The position numbers and the translations under genes were made by a program. Under the pieces are notes generated by a model. The model did not search any database, was not told the DNA's origin, and saw nothing but the letters and a program-made list of their open reading frames with translations. A stretch of DNA of 52,966 nt from IMG/VR virus record IMGVR_UViG_3300025012_001675, positions 1 to 52,966 of that record; one strand, 5' to 3'. Positions 9,301 through 17,749 of this stretch are shown piece by piece. Numbering within the stretch: the stretch's first letter is position 1; the number at the start of each line of letters is the position of its first letter. Origin of the DNA: a virus.

Positions 9301-10008
9301 ATCGGCGTTTTCAAATTCCATCAGGTTACGCCCTTCTTTCTCAAAATAATTAACTGGCTTCACTGATTTGATAACTTCTTCCGCGGTCTTCACCGCTTCC
9401 GTGATCGGCTTCGCTTCTTTAGCAATGGCGATGCCTGCTTTTTCCACGAGCTTTTCCCCGCCTTCTTTAATAGCTTGTTCGGCAAGTTTCTTCCCGCCTT
9501 TTTCTACAATGAGCTTAGCGACGTCATCGCCGTATCTTTTGATGAGTTGTTCACCGAGTTCTTCCGCTACTTTCTTCTTCGGAATGCCGGGGACGATATC
9601 AAGTGCGGTCAAGGCAAAACCGAGTGGCAGCCCATACTTCTTTGATGCTTTCTCGCTGCCGCCGAATGTTTTAATTGTTTCTTCTCCGGTTCCGCGTATG
9701 TCCTTAATAGGCTTATCGCCCATAAGGAACTTTTCCAGCTTCGGAGCCACTCCTGTGCCAGGTATAAATTCTTTTTGATCCTGAAGCGAGAGCATCGCCG
9801 AAGCCGCTGCGCGATTGGGGGCACGAAGAACATCTTTGCCAAAATTCAAGACCGCCATTCCGACTGTCTTCGTTGCCCCCGGCAATTCGCGCACAAAGTC
9901 CCGCACGCGTACTTGGTCAGGTACGGGTGCGAAAAAGTCGCCGATAGTCTTCTTTGTTTTCTCGGCCGCTTTCTTGAAAGGTGATGTTATTTTGTTCCAG
10001 AAATTCAT
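6295..10008 (-). CDS. Large phage protein with polyvalent-protein (LPD38-like) region
   Basis: About 1237 residues from MNFWNKITSPFKK. The start at 10008 is preferred to the longer frame because it follows the upstream stop by 8 bases. The first 350 residues are helical and rich in K and E; a Pro-rich linker follows. The second half has LYIPFSLSNAVRDA and IINMWVPFVNARWQALLNTA, which resemble the LPD38 domain of large polyvalent phage proteins. Such proteins are often packaged and ejected with the DNA. Position before the lysis genes and after the tail genes matches internal (ejection) proteins in T7-like phages. Function inferred. Confidence 0.6.
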   Translation of the reverse strand: MNFWNKITSPFKKAAEKTKKTIGDFFAPVPDQVRVRDFVRELPGATKTVGMAVLNFGKDVLRAPNRAAASAMLSLQDQKEFIPGTGVAPKLEKFLMGDKPIKDIRGTGEETIKTFGGSEKASKKYGLPLGFALTALDIVPGIPKKKVAEELGEQLIKRYGDDVAKLIVEKGGKKLAEQAIKEGGEKLVEKAGIAIAKEAKPITEAVKTAEEVIKSVKPVNYFEKEGRNLMEFENADLSLPELKRKLEIAVEGKEGDELLGLMKKDIEKRESELIDLAKKDKGVSDQGEEFIKAREQAIKEIEAGTPTNRTSAAEGALDSVNSKGHPVIKAGKKVAPPKPRADELTPPPSTPPRISTEVPLSGVPDSPKGSALEAIDGMVGKTSTPKNLLEWIKGAPKKFTEAFSDRFAPIKRFEEMVSDMAGKPIDINSSAYTAARMYAGRMGTVESFLNDLQKVISPLRKERADFTRFVLSRRALERAERGFANPAGVTADTAKQAMDELKTKVGPGIFKQFEAAEQAIQKWADEAILRPAAESGLISKQAYNSIVVKNKHWIPFQVLDYLPDSAFVDSLPKGGEIFSVSKQGIVKGLEGTEKIIRDPFEAIIDKLSNAVNLAKRNDVARKLINIREVLPEAKELIQPLAKDARVPKGWGSISVFVDGKNTKWVVPEELSWAMHQMNEVEAGMLGNFVKFTSGAFRKGATTLYIPFSLSNAVRDAQMAVMTSKYGFNPADWITGFAQGLKGAFGWDSKLLEEFSRDGGGFGGFIQGAREISGVKKQLFEPTWWKRTKAVVNPFNLISNFAEAIELAPRLGVYKRALKGGATGFEAAFEARNATIDFAKAGQEMRIINMWVPFVNARWQALLNTARVFKESPVKASAKAGALIVAPGVTTYFWNSLNFPDLYEDVPRWIKDTYFPIIVGEEKDEQGNRVPKMVLIPKGDVGQIFYNPIEYALDYVRKGEPSNFSKLALEWMSQLAPIPFTRDGELSVTQFLSGAMPPILRTPIELATNQSFFTGGPIVPRRLEQVSPTEQYDEKTPQAAVVVGRALGVSPMKMAYGLGGLLGGFGREAIDPAKILQSTASRFYRSAGGEKRNQAWNLKDEAVVGYSTAREQAKRAIEENDIKTATAIIENWNASAEKILPDILPYLAQDDPQEAQKISSSVTFQPQDIARLQRSVYDEQVGEAERKGTTPQLNLKLTKDSLRSIRTGKEDPLATIGQMFPTEELQQTDLKHMRQGLR

Positions 10009-10015
10009 AGTAGTT

Positions 10016-11110
10016 TTAGACTCCAATACGGAAGAGCCGTCCGAGGAATCCGCCAACGCCTCCTGCGGTTTTAATTCGCCATTCGTCGTCAATTATTTCT
10101 GAGGCCGACTTCTTTGAATCAGTAAACTGGACGCTTCCATATACCTGCTTCAGCTGTTCAGCGTTGTATCCTTCTTTCCAGGCGTCGCGGACTTCTCGTC
10201 TGAAAGTGCTCTCGGCAGTCGTGCCGGATGCCTGGGCCGGAGCTGACGCTTTTTCAGGGGACTGTTTTCTGAGGTATGCGATTTCAGATTCAAGCTGAAC
10301 GGCCAAGTCGCCGCTATAGCCCAATCGAGTCGGATCATTGATGCCTTGACTCATCAAGCGTTCAGCCGTGGCTCTTAGAGATGGGTCGGGCTCCAAGCCT
10401 TGATCTATTCGGGCAGAGAACCTTTCACCAGCCGTGCTGTTGCCGTTCCCGCTGGATGCCTCTTTTGCCCTTTGATCGGCTTCCTGGAGCTTGAGCATAA
10501 ATTCCGCCTCCCAATGCTGATCGTCGCTCTCGCGGTCCAGTTCGCTTCGAAGAGTGTCATTGTAATCGCTCATCTGCTTTGTCAGACTGGCTAGGTTGTA
10601 TTTAAGCTCGTCGACTTCGCGCTCTTTTTCACCCGTCTCAGCCGCCACCTTTTTGGTTACTTCGTCGAGCGTGCTGTTGTATTCCCCCGCAAGACTGTTT
10701 CGCTCGTCCACATAGTTATTGATCGTGGAATTTGCCAGCCGTTCAATCTCCGAAGACTCGCCGGTAATTGTTGCCGCCGAATAGTACGGATTGCGTCGAG
10801 TCTTGCTGATTGACTCGTCGCGAGTTCCTTTTTCACCCGCAATTTTTGAATCGAGATTTGCGATTTTTGTTTTAATGTCCCCAAGGCCGCGCGTGTTGTA
10901 CTCTTGATCGTAGCGGGTCGTGTAATAATTCTTGAGCGCGCTCTGCGCTGAATCCAATTTTTGCTGAGCCGTGCCGATCTGAGTCTGAAGAGACGACAAA
11001 TCGTAGCCGGCCGAGTCTGTTCCATCCGGTGCGTTTGCCGATGTCGGCCTGGCGAAACTTTTGCGAAGATCTGCAAACTGCTTTTCAAATTGTGTCCAGT
11101 CAATAGCCAT
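10016..11110 (-). CDS. Coiled-coil virion protein candidate
   Basis: A 364-residue protein, mostly predicted coiled coil (SLQTQIGTAQQKLDSAQSAL near 40-60, and long E/K/L-rich repeats to about residue 215), then a Ser/Gly/Ala linker and a C-terminal segment with GGVGGFLGRLFRIGV. No family recognised. The gene sits between the tail-fiber gene and the large polyvalent protein. I infer an internal virion protein or a short tape-measure substitute. The C-terminal amphipathic stretch could touch membranes. Confidence 0.55.
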   Translation of the reverse strand: MAIDWTQFEKQFADLRKSFARPTSANAPDGTDSAGYDLSSLQTQIGTAQQKLDSAQSALKNYYTTRYDQEYNTRGLGDIKTKIANLDSKIAGEKGTRDESISKTRRNPYYSAATITGESSEIERLANSTINNYVDERNSLAGEYNSTLDEVTKKVAAETGEKEREVDELKYNLASLTKQMSDYNDTLRSELDRESDDQHWEAEFMLKLQEADQRAKEASSGNGNSTAGERFSARIDQGLEPDPSLRATAERLMSQGINDPTRLGYSGDLAVQLESEIAYLRKQSPEKASAPAQASGTTAESTFRREVRDAWKEGYNAEQLKQVYGSVQFTDSKKSASEIIDDEWRIKTAGGVGGFLGRLFRIGV

Positions 11111-11114
11111 AGAT

Positions 11115-11327
11115 TTATATATTTGGTTTGGCTTCCGTGATCCGGCCAGTTTTCAAGTCAATGTCATGCTTTCTGTTCGGATCGAGTCTGTACTTGGGAA
11201 AGCGACTCATGATGTATTGCTGTTTTTGCACTTCTAAAGCCTGCGTGATGAGCTGGTGTTGATGAATAAGCTCCTGCCGTTTGCGGAGTTCTTCAAGGTC
11301 TGTTTTGTCTAATTTTTTTGTAAACAT
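11115..11327 (-). CDS. Small helical hypothetical protein
   Basis: A 70-residue protein with a Lys/Glu/Gln-rich helix (DLEELRKRQELIHQHQLITQ) and a basic C-terminus. It stops 4 bases before the next structural gene and has an AAGGTCGA leader motif about 29 bases before its ATG. Not recognised; likely a virion assembly factor by position. Confidence 0.55.
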   Translation of the reverse strand: MFTKKLDKTDLEELRKRQELIHQHQLITQALEVQKQQYIMSRFPKYRLDPNRKHDIDLKTGRITEAKPNI

Positions 11328-11356
11328 GGTATGGATGCCAATTGTTTTTTAATTGA

Positions 11357-11364
11357 TCGACCTT
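11357..11364 (-). promoter_or_regulatory. AAGGTCGA leader motif (gene at 11327)
   Basis: AAGGTCGA on the minus strand, 29 bases before the ATG, followed by an A/T-rich leader without an SD. Confidence 0.55.
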
Positions 11365-11370
11365 TTATTG

Positions 11371-12480
11371 TTAGATGTCATCGAACCAAGCGACTGCATG
11401 CCAGCTGAACCCGTTGTAAATCATGAGGCGTCCGCCCGATCCCATTCCGCTCGGACTGGGATCGTAGTACATCTCGCCGTTTGCAGGGCTGGCTGGTTCA
11501 TTTGTTCCGATTCGAAACGATGTTTGGACATCGACGAAGCCACCCGAAATTGCGTTGTTCCCGTAGAGGCGCAGAATGTCGTTTCCGCTCGATGCTTTGA
11601 AGAAGATGCGGTCGTTGATGGTCGTGTCTATGACGAGTGGCCGGTTACCCGAAGTATCGACCCACATTCGGGCGTATCCGTTTGCGCCGTCGTCGAGCAT
11701 CAATCCGTGGCCTGGCCCTGCCTGGATGCCGTAAATCGGTGTCCCTCCTATGTCGCGGAGATAACCGATCCTTATGCCGCCATATGGGGTGGAGAGATAT
11801 CCGGTCGAAGTCAGATTGATTTGCCCTGCTGTGATCTTGGTCGCACTGACGCTGCCGATCTTGGCATCGTCGACCGCGAGGTTGCCTATCTTCGCGTTGG
11901 TGACTGCCAAGTCTTGAATCTTTGCCGCGCTTACGGCCAAGTTTTCGATATTGGCATTTTTTACTTCCGCCGATCCGATCTTTACCGAGGTGATTTGCGC
12001 GTCTCCGATTTTGGCCGTCTGGATTGTTCCATCCACTATTTTCGCGTTGGTGACGATGGCATTGCCGAGATGCGCGTTTTGAATTACACCCGTGCCGACA
12101 TGAGCCGATATGATCACAGCGTCTTCTATCTGCGCGGACAGGGTCACCACCGCTTCGGTTTGGATTAATTTTGATGCGGTAACCGAGCCATTTTTTATTT
12201 TAGCCGTGGCCACCGCAGCATTTGCGAGTTTCTGTTCAGTGACTGCGAGTGCATCAAGATGCTCGGTAAGGATGGCTTGATCGATTATTTTTGCCGAGCT
12301 GACCGAATCGTCAGCCAGGGCAAGAGTTCCGATCGCTCCGGACTTGATCTGTACGGAGTCAATCGATGCGGGTGCGAGCAATGGCGAACTCTGTCCGTCG
12401 TGGGTGTGCGGCGGAACTTCCGGAAATGGCTGATCGTCCACTTCTTGGTTGCCGAATATTTTTTGCAAGAATTCGCTCAT
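11371..12480 (-). CDS. Tail fiber-like protein with beta-helix repeats
   Basis: A 369-residue protein. Residues about 40-210 hold about ten degenerate repeats of the form 'xIxNAKIxxxxV' (IVTNAKIVDGTIQTAKIGDA), the pattern of trimeric tail-spike and fiber beta-helices. After ATKITAGQINL the C-terminal part (residues 220-369) is Gly/Asn-rich, ends in NGFSWHAVAWFDDI, and probably forms the receptor-binding tip. Its place between tail tube and internal proteins supports a host-binding role. It is not the DGR target; no template match was seen in it. Confidence 0.7.
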   Translation of the reverse strand: MSEFLQKIFGNQEVDDQPFPEVPPHTHDGQSSPLLAPASIDSVQIKSGAIGTLALADDSVSSAKIIDQAILTEHLDALAVTEQKLANAAVATAKIKNGSVTASKLIQTEAVVTLSAQIEDAVIISAHVGTGVIQNAHLGNAIVTNAKIVDGTIQTAKIGDAQITSVKIGSAEVKNANIENLAVSAAKIQDLAVTNAKIGNLAVDDAKIGSVSATKITAGQINLTSTGYLSTPYGGIRIGYLRDIGGTPIYGIQAGPGHGLMLDDGANGYARMWVDTSGNRPLVIDTTINDRIFFKASSGNDILRLYGNNAISGGFVDVQTSFRIGTNEPASPANGEMYYDPSPSGMGSGGRLMIYNGFSWHAVAWFDDI

Positions 12481-12484
12481 AGCT

Positions 12485-13927
12485 TTATAAGATTCCTATT
12501 GGTTCGAAGTAGGTGCTTGCGGCGACAATCTCTGGCGTGTTATTCCCTGAGGGGTGTAAATCAAACGCCAGTTCGAATGTTTCGCCTTTGCCTTTTTCTT
12601 CTTCCTCCTCATCTCCGGTTTCGACCGTGAACACCACTTTGGTATTGCCTTCTTTGTCAAAGCTGTCTGCTCCGTCTTCGAGGTATGCCTGCTTCCATTC
12701 ACCCTGCTCATTAATGCGGTAATAAGTTTTTAGCCAGCACTGAGAAGGCAGGGGTTTGGTCAGAAGTTTGATGTGACGGAAGCCTTTCTGTAATTCCGGT
12801 TCGCCAGCATCGAAGACCAGTCCTTCATATCGTGCATCGGCTTTATTGTCAGGATCGACTGTATCCACGCCGTATGTTGATCCGTCTTTCCACGATGCGA
12901 AGGGCTGATCTCCGTATACCGTCACCGCGCCAATTTCAACGTCGGTGAGTTTGCCGTGTGAAGGAACATATTCGAGGTTCATCGAATAAGGTTCGTTTTT
13001 GCTTAACCGTCCGTAGGAATACAGTCCGCATTTATCTGAGCCTGTTACTCCCATTAGAGCTACGCCTTTAAGGTTGGCTGCCGCTCCGGGGTTTACCCAT
13101 CCGCCGCCGGGGAATGCTTTGAAACGCAAAATGTTTACCGTGTCCCAGTAGTAGAGTCCCCCGCTGATGCCTGCCTGCACCATGATGAAGTCGGTTTGGA
13201 TCATCGCGTTCACTCCCTTTTCTGCAATCATTCGGCGGAGAATCCATGAGGGTTGCTGCTTATCCCATGTCCACAGCCAGCCTTCTTCGATCTTGTCGCC
13301 TTTGGTCGAACCGATAATCGCGATCTGGTCCTGAGGTAGTAAAGTTTTGGTGCGGTTGCCCGCGATAAGATCGAGTGCTTGATTGTTGAAGTTGCCTTCA
13401 TAATCCACCAGTGCGATGTATCGGCCGTCGCAAATCTGGAGAACGCCAACCGCTATCGTCATGGTGTGCCATGCGGGATCGCCGTTTAATGTGCCGAATG
13501 TTTCCACGCCTCCGGGGAACGAGCCGGAGAACGGAATACGTTTGAGCTTTGTCTCGGTTGCCCAATAGAGATACGGCACGTAGCTTCCGGACCCGTTGTT
13601 ATTGGTGTACTCAGATGCGCCCATGATCTTGCCGTCGGGGTCGGTGTATCTCAGCACCCATGCTGATGCGGGTGTATCTTTGCTGTAGATATTTCCGGTG
13701 TTGCCGAAGCCGTATAATTTTCCATTTGAAGCTGGCACAAAAAACAGAATAAGGTCAGTGACGACACTCCCCGAATCTTTTTCAAGCGCTTGATTGCACT
13801 TCAGAGTGTCCGCGCCATTTCGAATGTCGAGGCTATAGCCAAACCTGAACGCACCAGCCACGCCCTTATAGGCATCGTCTGCGATACCTCCGCGGAAACC
13901 TTTTATTCTGTATGCATTAAGTGCCAT
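12485..13927 (-). CDS. Beta-rich tail (nozzle-like) protein
   Basis: A 480-residue protein with many Gly, aromatic and short strand segments (YGFGNTGNIY, YLYWATETKL, GLYYWDTVNIL), a pattern like the beta-propeller of T7 gp12-type tail nozzles. An acidic stretch (TGDEEEEEKGKGE) lies near residue 440. It follows the adaptor-like gene by 5 bases and precedes the fiber gene by 4. No exact family is recognised; function by architecture and order. Confidence 0.5.
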   Translation of the reverse strand: MALNAYRIKGFRGGIADDAYKGVAGAFRFGYSLDIRNGADTLKCNQALEKDSGSVVTDLILFFVPASNGKLYGFGNTGNIYSKDTPASAWVLRYTDPDGKIMGASEYTNNNGSGSYVPYLYWATETKLKRIPFSGSFPGGVETFGTLNGDPAWHTMTIAVGVLQICDGRYIALVDYEGNFNNQALDLIAGNRTKTLLPQDQIAIIGSTKGDKIEEGWLWTWDKQQPSWILRRMIAEKGVNAMIQTDFIMVQAGISGGLYYWDTVNILRFKAFPGGGWVNPGAAANLKGVALMGVTGSDKCGLYSYGRLSKNEPYSMNLEYVPSHGKLTDVEIGAVTVYGDQPFASWKDGSTYGVDTVDPDNKADARYEGLVFDAGEPELQKGFRHIKLLTKPLPSQCWLKTYYRINEQGEWKQAYLEDGADSFDKEGNTKVVFTVETGDEEEEEKGKGETFELAFDLHPSGNNTPEIVAASTYFEPIGIL

Positions 13928-13932
13928 AGTTT

Positions 13933-14580
13933 TTAATCCTGCGGATTACAGTTCTTGTAGAGAAAACGCGAGCTTGTTGCCTGCCCGGTGAATCCGGCCT
14001 CTCCGCCTTCCTCGTCCTGGCGGTCTTTTATTTGCTGAAGAATTGCGGTCGCTTCCAGAATCTGCTTGTCCGCATCTGAGCTTCTGTTCGGTTCTTTCTT
14101 TAGACAGATGCCGAGAGCCAGCTTGATGATCGCTTCTTCCATTTCCTCAGGGGTGATCGGTTCGTCTGTGTCATTCACCAGCGGAATCGGACGCCTGCGG
14201 TAGTAGATATCGATGAGTTTGCCGTCTTCAAGCGGTGTGGGCTTGATCAGGTACTGGTCGCCAAGAATGCAGAACACCCGCTCCCACACATGATTTCCGC
14301 TTTGATAATTTTCAACGCTCGTTTTTGCATGCTCTTGGCCGTCGACTTTGATGAACATCATTCCACCCGGTTTGTAGTCGAAGGGGTTGAAGTAAGCCTC
14401 GACATCTTTCTCGGTCAGCTGAGTTGAGTGGTGGTTGAGAAAGTTCCATTTGGCAAAGTTGCATGCCCGAATAATGGATTTATTAATCCATCTTTTTTTA
14501 TCGACTTCACTCCAAAACCCGGTGGTCTTGGCCGCCGACATTCGTGCGTTGAGGTCTTGTAGGAATTCTTGTAATTGCAT
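13933..14580 (-). CDS. Head-tail adaptor-like protein
   Basis: About 215 residues from MQLQEFLQDLNARM; this start follows the upstream stop by 5 bases, whereas a longer frame overlaps it. The helical N-terminus (LNARMSAAKTTGFW...RWINKSIIRAC), the loop-rich centre, and the late helix (EEMEEAIIKLALGICLKKE) recall gp11/gp4-type adaptors that sit under the portal of short-tailed phages. Position between capsid and tail genes fits. Moderate certainty. Confidence 0.5.
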   Translation of the reverse strand: MQLQEFLQDLNARMSAAKTTGFWSEVDKKRWINKSIIRACNFAKWNFLNHHSTQLTEKDVEAYFNPFDYKPGGMMFIKVDGQEHAKTSVENYQSGNHVWERVFCILGDQYLIKPTPLEDGKLIDIYYRRRPIPLVNDTDEPITPEEMEEAIIKLALGICLKKEPNRSSDADKQILEATAILQQIKDRQDEEGGEAGFTGQATSSRFLYKNCNPQD

Positions 14581-14585
14581 GGTAT

Positions 14586-16232
14586 TTAGGGAAGAAGCTT
14601 TCCGGTTGTTCGATATCGTTTTACGTACTCGAGTAAATTGTCGCCGGGACAATCAGTGGAATCTGGAGTTTCCCGATGTCCAAGTACCCGCTCTTTTGGG
14701 ATGCCCCGTTCTTTTCTAATCGTGTCGAGGAGTGTTTGGAGGGTGGCTAGCTGTTCTGCGGTTGGCTGTTCGTTTCCGCTTGATGGATGGAAATCTCCGC
14801 ACATTGCTATGCCGACAGAACGGTAGTTCATTTTTTGCGTATCGGCGTGAGCTCCGATCTTGTTTTCCGGACGACCCGCAATGTGTACGCCGATGCCGTC
14901 TAACGCTCCTGCGATCCAATGGTGGTAAGCGATATCCCCCCAGCCGATTCCTATGTGGTTATTTTTTATCGTGCTGAAGTGTGTCGAGTCACGCGGTGTC
15001 GCCGAGTGATGCACGATAATAAATTCCGGGTAATTTGATTTATCGAATTTCGCAATATCTTTTTTCGTTGATCGGAATGTGCGGAGCGTGTCCCACACGA
15101 CCACGAGCTTTGCGGCGAATTCACCGGAGTTTTTCACATAGTCCCAGGGCAGTTTGTATTGGCCGTCCCAGGATGATTGGCTTTCCAGGACAAGACCCAG
15201 CTTGCTTGATGTCGTCCAGCCTTCGCGGTCGACGATCTCTTGCACGATTTCGCGCAAATCAGGCGATTCATACACGCTGTTGGCTGACCAATGAATGCCG
15301 ACAAAGACTCCAGCTACTGTTTCTCCGATAGTCCATTCGGCCAATGCATTTGTTTTTTGCCGAGTCGATGGTCGGTTTGATCCGTTGCTGGCGAACACCG
15401 GAGCATCATCTTCCGCAAATCCTTTAATGATGAGATGCGGAAATCGGTTGTTCTGATCTGCCTGCGTAAGCAGAAGGTAGGCACCGATGATGTTTGCGTA
15501 TCGAGGAACGGCGAGCGAGCTGAATATAAAGCTACCGTCATTTACCGATGGCCCATCATCACCGACAGTTATCACGTTGCCGGTCGGACTCGACTGCCAT
15601 GTGGTCTTATCCGTTTCCATTCCATCGCGGTCAGTGCCAGCGATAGTGCCGATACTTACATTCTTTGTCGTGTACCAGACTTCAAGTTCGGCCTGATAGC
15701 CGTCGCCCTTGCTCCGGTCATAGCAAGTTTCAGCCTGGTTTGAGGAAGATCCGTTGTCTTCTATTGTTAAGGCCAGGGCATTGCCCGGCTTCCATCCGTT
15801 TTGGGCAACAATTTCTTCAATGATCAGTTTGAGGTTTGGTGTCTGCGTCCATTCGTGGACTTCCCATTTCTTGATGATGTGCCACGCGACAGTGTTTACT
15901 GTTTTCGTTCTCTGGCTGGGACGCGAGGTTTGAGTGAATAGTTTTGTATCCGGCTCTTTTATTCCTTTTACAACGAGCTTCACATCCGGGTCTGCGCCGT
16001 CCGTAACCGACGGCCGAATCTTCAACCTGGCCAGGACAATCTTCGAATTTCGCGGAATACTCAGATTGCGAAAACGAAACGCGCCGGAATACACGGAACC
16101 GCTCACGTTACCGAGAGTAATTACGTTGCTGGCATTGCCGTTGCCGTTCCAGGTTGTTGCATCCTGTTCACGGCCGTCATCGACGTTTTCAGCAACTTTG
16201 CTTTGAAACTTGGCAACATAATTCATCGGCAT
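14586..16232 (-). CDS. Virion-associated amidase with two N-terminal beta domains
   Basis: About 548 residues. Two homologous beta-sandwich-like domains (roughly 5-185 and 190-380) share the pattern 'TTW...GNVITxG...GSFxFxxLxxPR', followed from about 400 by a peptidoglycan-recognition/amidase domain: FIIVHHSATPRD, HHWIAGALDG, VLGHRETP and STDCPGD supply the zinc site. It likely cleaves the muramoyl-alanine bond during entry, with the repeats binding cell surface or virion. It is the second amidase in the phage; lying among virion genes, it is probably a tail-associated lysin. The start could also be 16226. Confidence 0.8.
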   Translation of the reverse strand: MPMNYVAKFQSKVAENVDDGREQDATTWNGNGNASNVITLGNVSGSVYSGAFRFRNLSIPRNSKIVLARLKIRPSVTDGADPDVKLVVKGIKEPDTKLFTQTSRPSQRTKTVNTVAWHIIKKWEVHEWTQTPNLKLIIEEIVAQNGWKPGNALALTIEDNGSSSNQAETCYDRSKGDGYQAELEVWYTTKNVSIGTIAGTDRDGMETDKTTWQSSPTGNVITVGDDGPSVNDGSFIFSSLAVPRYANIIGAYLLLTQADQNNRFPHLIIKGFAEDDAPVFASNGSNRPSTRQKTNALAEWTIGETVAGVFVGIHWSANSVYESPDLREIVQEIVDREGWTTSSKLGLVLESQSSWDGQYKLPWDYVKNSGEFAAKLVVVWDTLRTFRSTKKDIAKFDKSNYPEFIIVHHSATPRDSTHFSTIKNNHIGIGWGDIAYHHWIAGALDGIGVHIAGRPENKIGAHADTQKMNYRSVGIAMCGDFHPSSGNEQPTAEQLATLQTLLDTIRKERGIPKERVLGHRETPDSTDCPGDNLLEYVKRYRTTGKLLP

Positions 16233-16234
16233 AA

Positions 16235-16822
16235 CTACGCTTTGCGTAAGGCAATGAGCGGCACGTTCAGACTCCAATCCGTCGGGCTTGCTGTCGGATA
16301 TGTTGCTGGCAGCGCACCGTAGCTTTGTGTTACCGCATAGCCCAGATACGGCGTGCCAGTCAGTCCGTTGTCAAAACCGAGGAATGTCGCCATCGCATCT
16401 GCGGCAGGAATTGCTGCAAGCACGAGTGCAGTGGTGTCTTGGCCTACAAAAGCAAGCCAGTAGAGTTTCCCGCCCTTGAGCGTGAGATTGATCGTGATCT
16501 CTTTAAGCCCCGTGGTATTAACATCCACCTCGCCCGCATCGAGCACGAGCTTTGCCGGATAGACACTTCCGTCGCCTTTGTCTTCGTACACGCCGAGACG
16601 AGCCTTCGGAGTTGTGCCGCTGGCCAAAGTCGTGACACGAATTGCTATCCGATCAAACTTTTGCGTCTTCGGTACAAAGAATGGAAAGGCGCGCAGTGAG
16701 TTTGCAGACGCTGCCGACTGCGTGGTCACTGTTCCGCCTGTCATGAATGGCCCGAAGTATCTGCCGGTTTTTCTGAACCGCAGGAAGCTGAAGTCTCCCT
16801 GTTGAGGAATAAAATCTGACAT
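16235..16822 (-). CDS. Beta-rich structural protein
   Basis: A 195-residue protein with lectin-like beta pattern: FDRIAIRVTTLASGTTPKAR, then KGGKLYWLAFVG and a C-terminal SLNVPLIALRKA. This resembles carbohydrate- or fiber-associated jelly-roll modules in phage tails, but no named family is recognised. It lies 3 bases upstream of the virion amidase gene and 6 bases after the decoration-like gene. Confidence 0.5.
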   Translation of the reverse strand: MSDFIPQQGDFSFLRFRKTGRYFGPFMTGGTVTTQSAASANSLRAFPFFVPKTQKFDRIAIRVTTLASGTTPKARLGVYEDKGDGSVYPAKLVLDAGEVDVNTTGLKEITINLTLKGGKLYWLAFVGQDTTALVLAAIPAADAMATFLGFDNGLTGTPYLGYAVTQSYGALPATYPTASPTDWSLNVPLIALRKA

Positions 16823-16828
16823 AGGAGC

Positions 16829-17122
16829 TTATTGCTCAACGATCAGCTCGACTTTGTCGCCAGTGACTTCCGCGTCAATGTAGCCCTTGTTCGCATTGCT
16901 GATGCGGAGCTTCACCGCTTCGCCCGGCTCTAGGGTGAATTTCCCCGCCTGAGCCTGGGGTGCAGATTCTCCGACTTTAATCGCGCCGAGATTTGTGCGC
17001 TTTGCCTTTACGACGAGATCGCACCCCTCTCCGACAGGAATGTCGGGAAGCTGAACGGCAGTGCCTGCGCTGGCTACGGTCGCTTCGTTCACCACGAATT
17101 TTGATTTACTTTCTATCGCCAT
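16829..17122 (-). CDS. Small beta-rich virion protein (decoration candidate)
   Basis: A 97-residue protein of alternating strands (GCDLVVKAKRTNLGAIKVG, KLRISNANKGYIDAEVTG, DKVELIVEQ). It resembles small head-decoration or Ig-like phage proteins in length, composition and place two genes after the capsid gene. An AAGGTCGA leader motif sits about 32 bases before its ATG. No family named. Confidence 0.5.
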   Translation of the reverse strand: MAIESKSKFVVNEATVASAGTAVQLPDIPVGEGCDLVVKAKRTNLGAIKVGESAPQAQAGKFTLEPGEAVKLRISNANKGYIDAEVTGDKVELIVEQ

Positions 17123-17154
17123 ATCGTTGTGCCTTATGTTTGGTTGATAATGGT

Positions 17155-17162
17155 TCGACCTT
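17155..17162 (-). promoter_or_regulatory. AAGGTCGA leader motif (gene at 17122)
   Basis: AAGGTCGA on the minus strand 32 bases before the ATG; the leader that follows is A-rich. Confidence 0.6.
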
Positions 17163-17177
17163 TAACGAGCCGAGAGT

Positions 17178-17612
17178 TTAGAACTTTGGCTCTTTCTTTT
17201 TTGTCTTCCCCTCGCTTTTGGTTTCTTTTCCGGATGAGGAGTCTGATCCTTCTTCTTTGCCTTTGAGCGCCATCTCTCTGCGCTTCAGATCTTCTTCTTT
17301 CTCCTTCAATTCAGATTCCTTTTCCGACAACGACTTGGCTTCAAGAGCCGAAGTCACTGCCTTTGTGACTTCCTGATAGTCGATGCCGACAAACGGAGAA
17401 TTATCCAGGAAGTCTTGTTCGGCAGAATCCTTCGTTTCGTAAATGCCATTCTTGAATTCGATCGTTTTTCCTGGACGCGTTATTGCCATTCCGTTGATGA
17501 TCTCGGTTACAGTCGGGATCATTACGATCGCGTAATGCTGTCCGTAACGGGTTGCGTAACGCTTGCTCTTTGTCTTCGGCTTTTCAGCCGTCGATGCTTG
17601 ATTTTTTGCCAT
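17178..17612 (-). CDS. Small structural protein with charged coiled-coil tail
   Basis: About 144 residues from MAKNQASTAEK; the in-frame extension to 17684 runs through a hairpin region and has no support. Residues 20-85 look like a compact domain (YAIVMIPTVTEIINGMAIT, TIEFKNGIYETKD), residues 90-125 a coiled coil, and the tail is K/E/S-rich. Lies directly after the capsid gene. The first part could be a head completion or spike protein; unknown. Confidence 0.5.
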   Translation of the reverse strand: MAKNQASTAEKPKTKSKRYATRYGQHYAIVMIPTVTEIINGMAITRPGKTIEFKNGIYETKDSAEQDFLDNSPFVGIDYQEVTKAVTSALEAKSLSEKESELKEKEEDLKRREMALKGKEEGSDSSSGKETKSEGKTKKKEPKF

Positions 17613-17651
17613 ACAAATTAATGTGAAATTATTTTTGTAATAACCGCGGAA

Positions 17652-17659
17652 TCGACCTT
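17652..17659 (-). promoter_or_regulatory. AAGGTCGA leader motif (gene at 17612)
   Basis: AAGGTCGA on the minus strand 39 bases before the ATG, with an A/T-rich leader and no SD. Confidence 0.6.
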
Positions 17660-17688
17660 TCATTTTCCGCGGAAAACCCCTCAAGGGC

Positions 17689-17740
17689 TTTCCACTCGGT
17701 CAGGCGGGTTCGGAAAGCATGCCCGTCCGACCGAGACTTG
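17689..17740 (-). terminator. Strong hairpin after the capsid gene
   Basis: Long inverted repeat (CTCGGTC..GCGGG with CCCGT..GACCGAG) just after the capsid stop; further along the minus strand a second short element CCCTTGAGGGG is followed by TTTT. Likely a partial terminator or mRNA stabiliser that sets capsid expression apart. Confidence 0.6.
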
Positions 17741-17749
17741 AAGGATTAC

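Noticed and set aside
11353-12168. Plus-strand frame opposite the tail-fiber repeats
   Set aside because: Mirror of the repeat codons; no start signal, and the minus-strand product has clear beta-helix repeats.
11371-12480. Tail fiber as a second DGR target
   Set aside because: No stretch resembles the template repeat, including the conserved 3' anchor.
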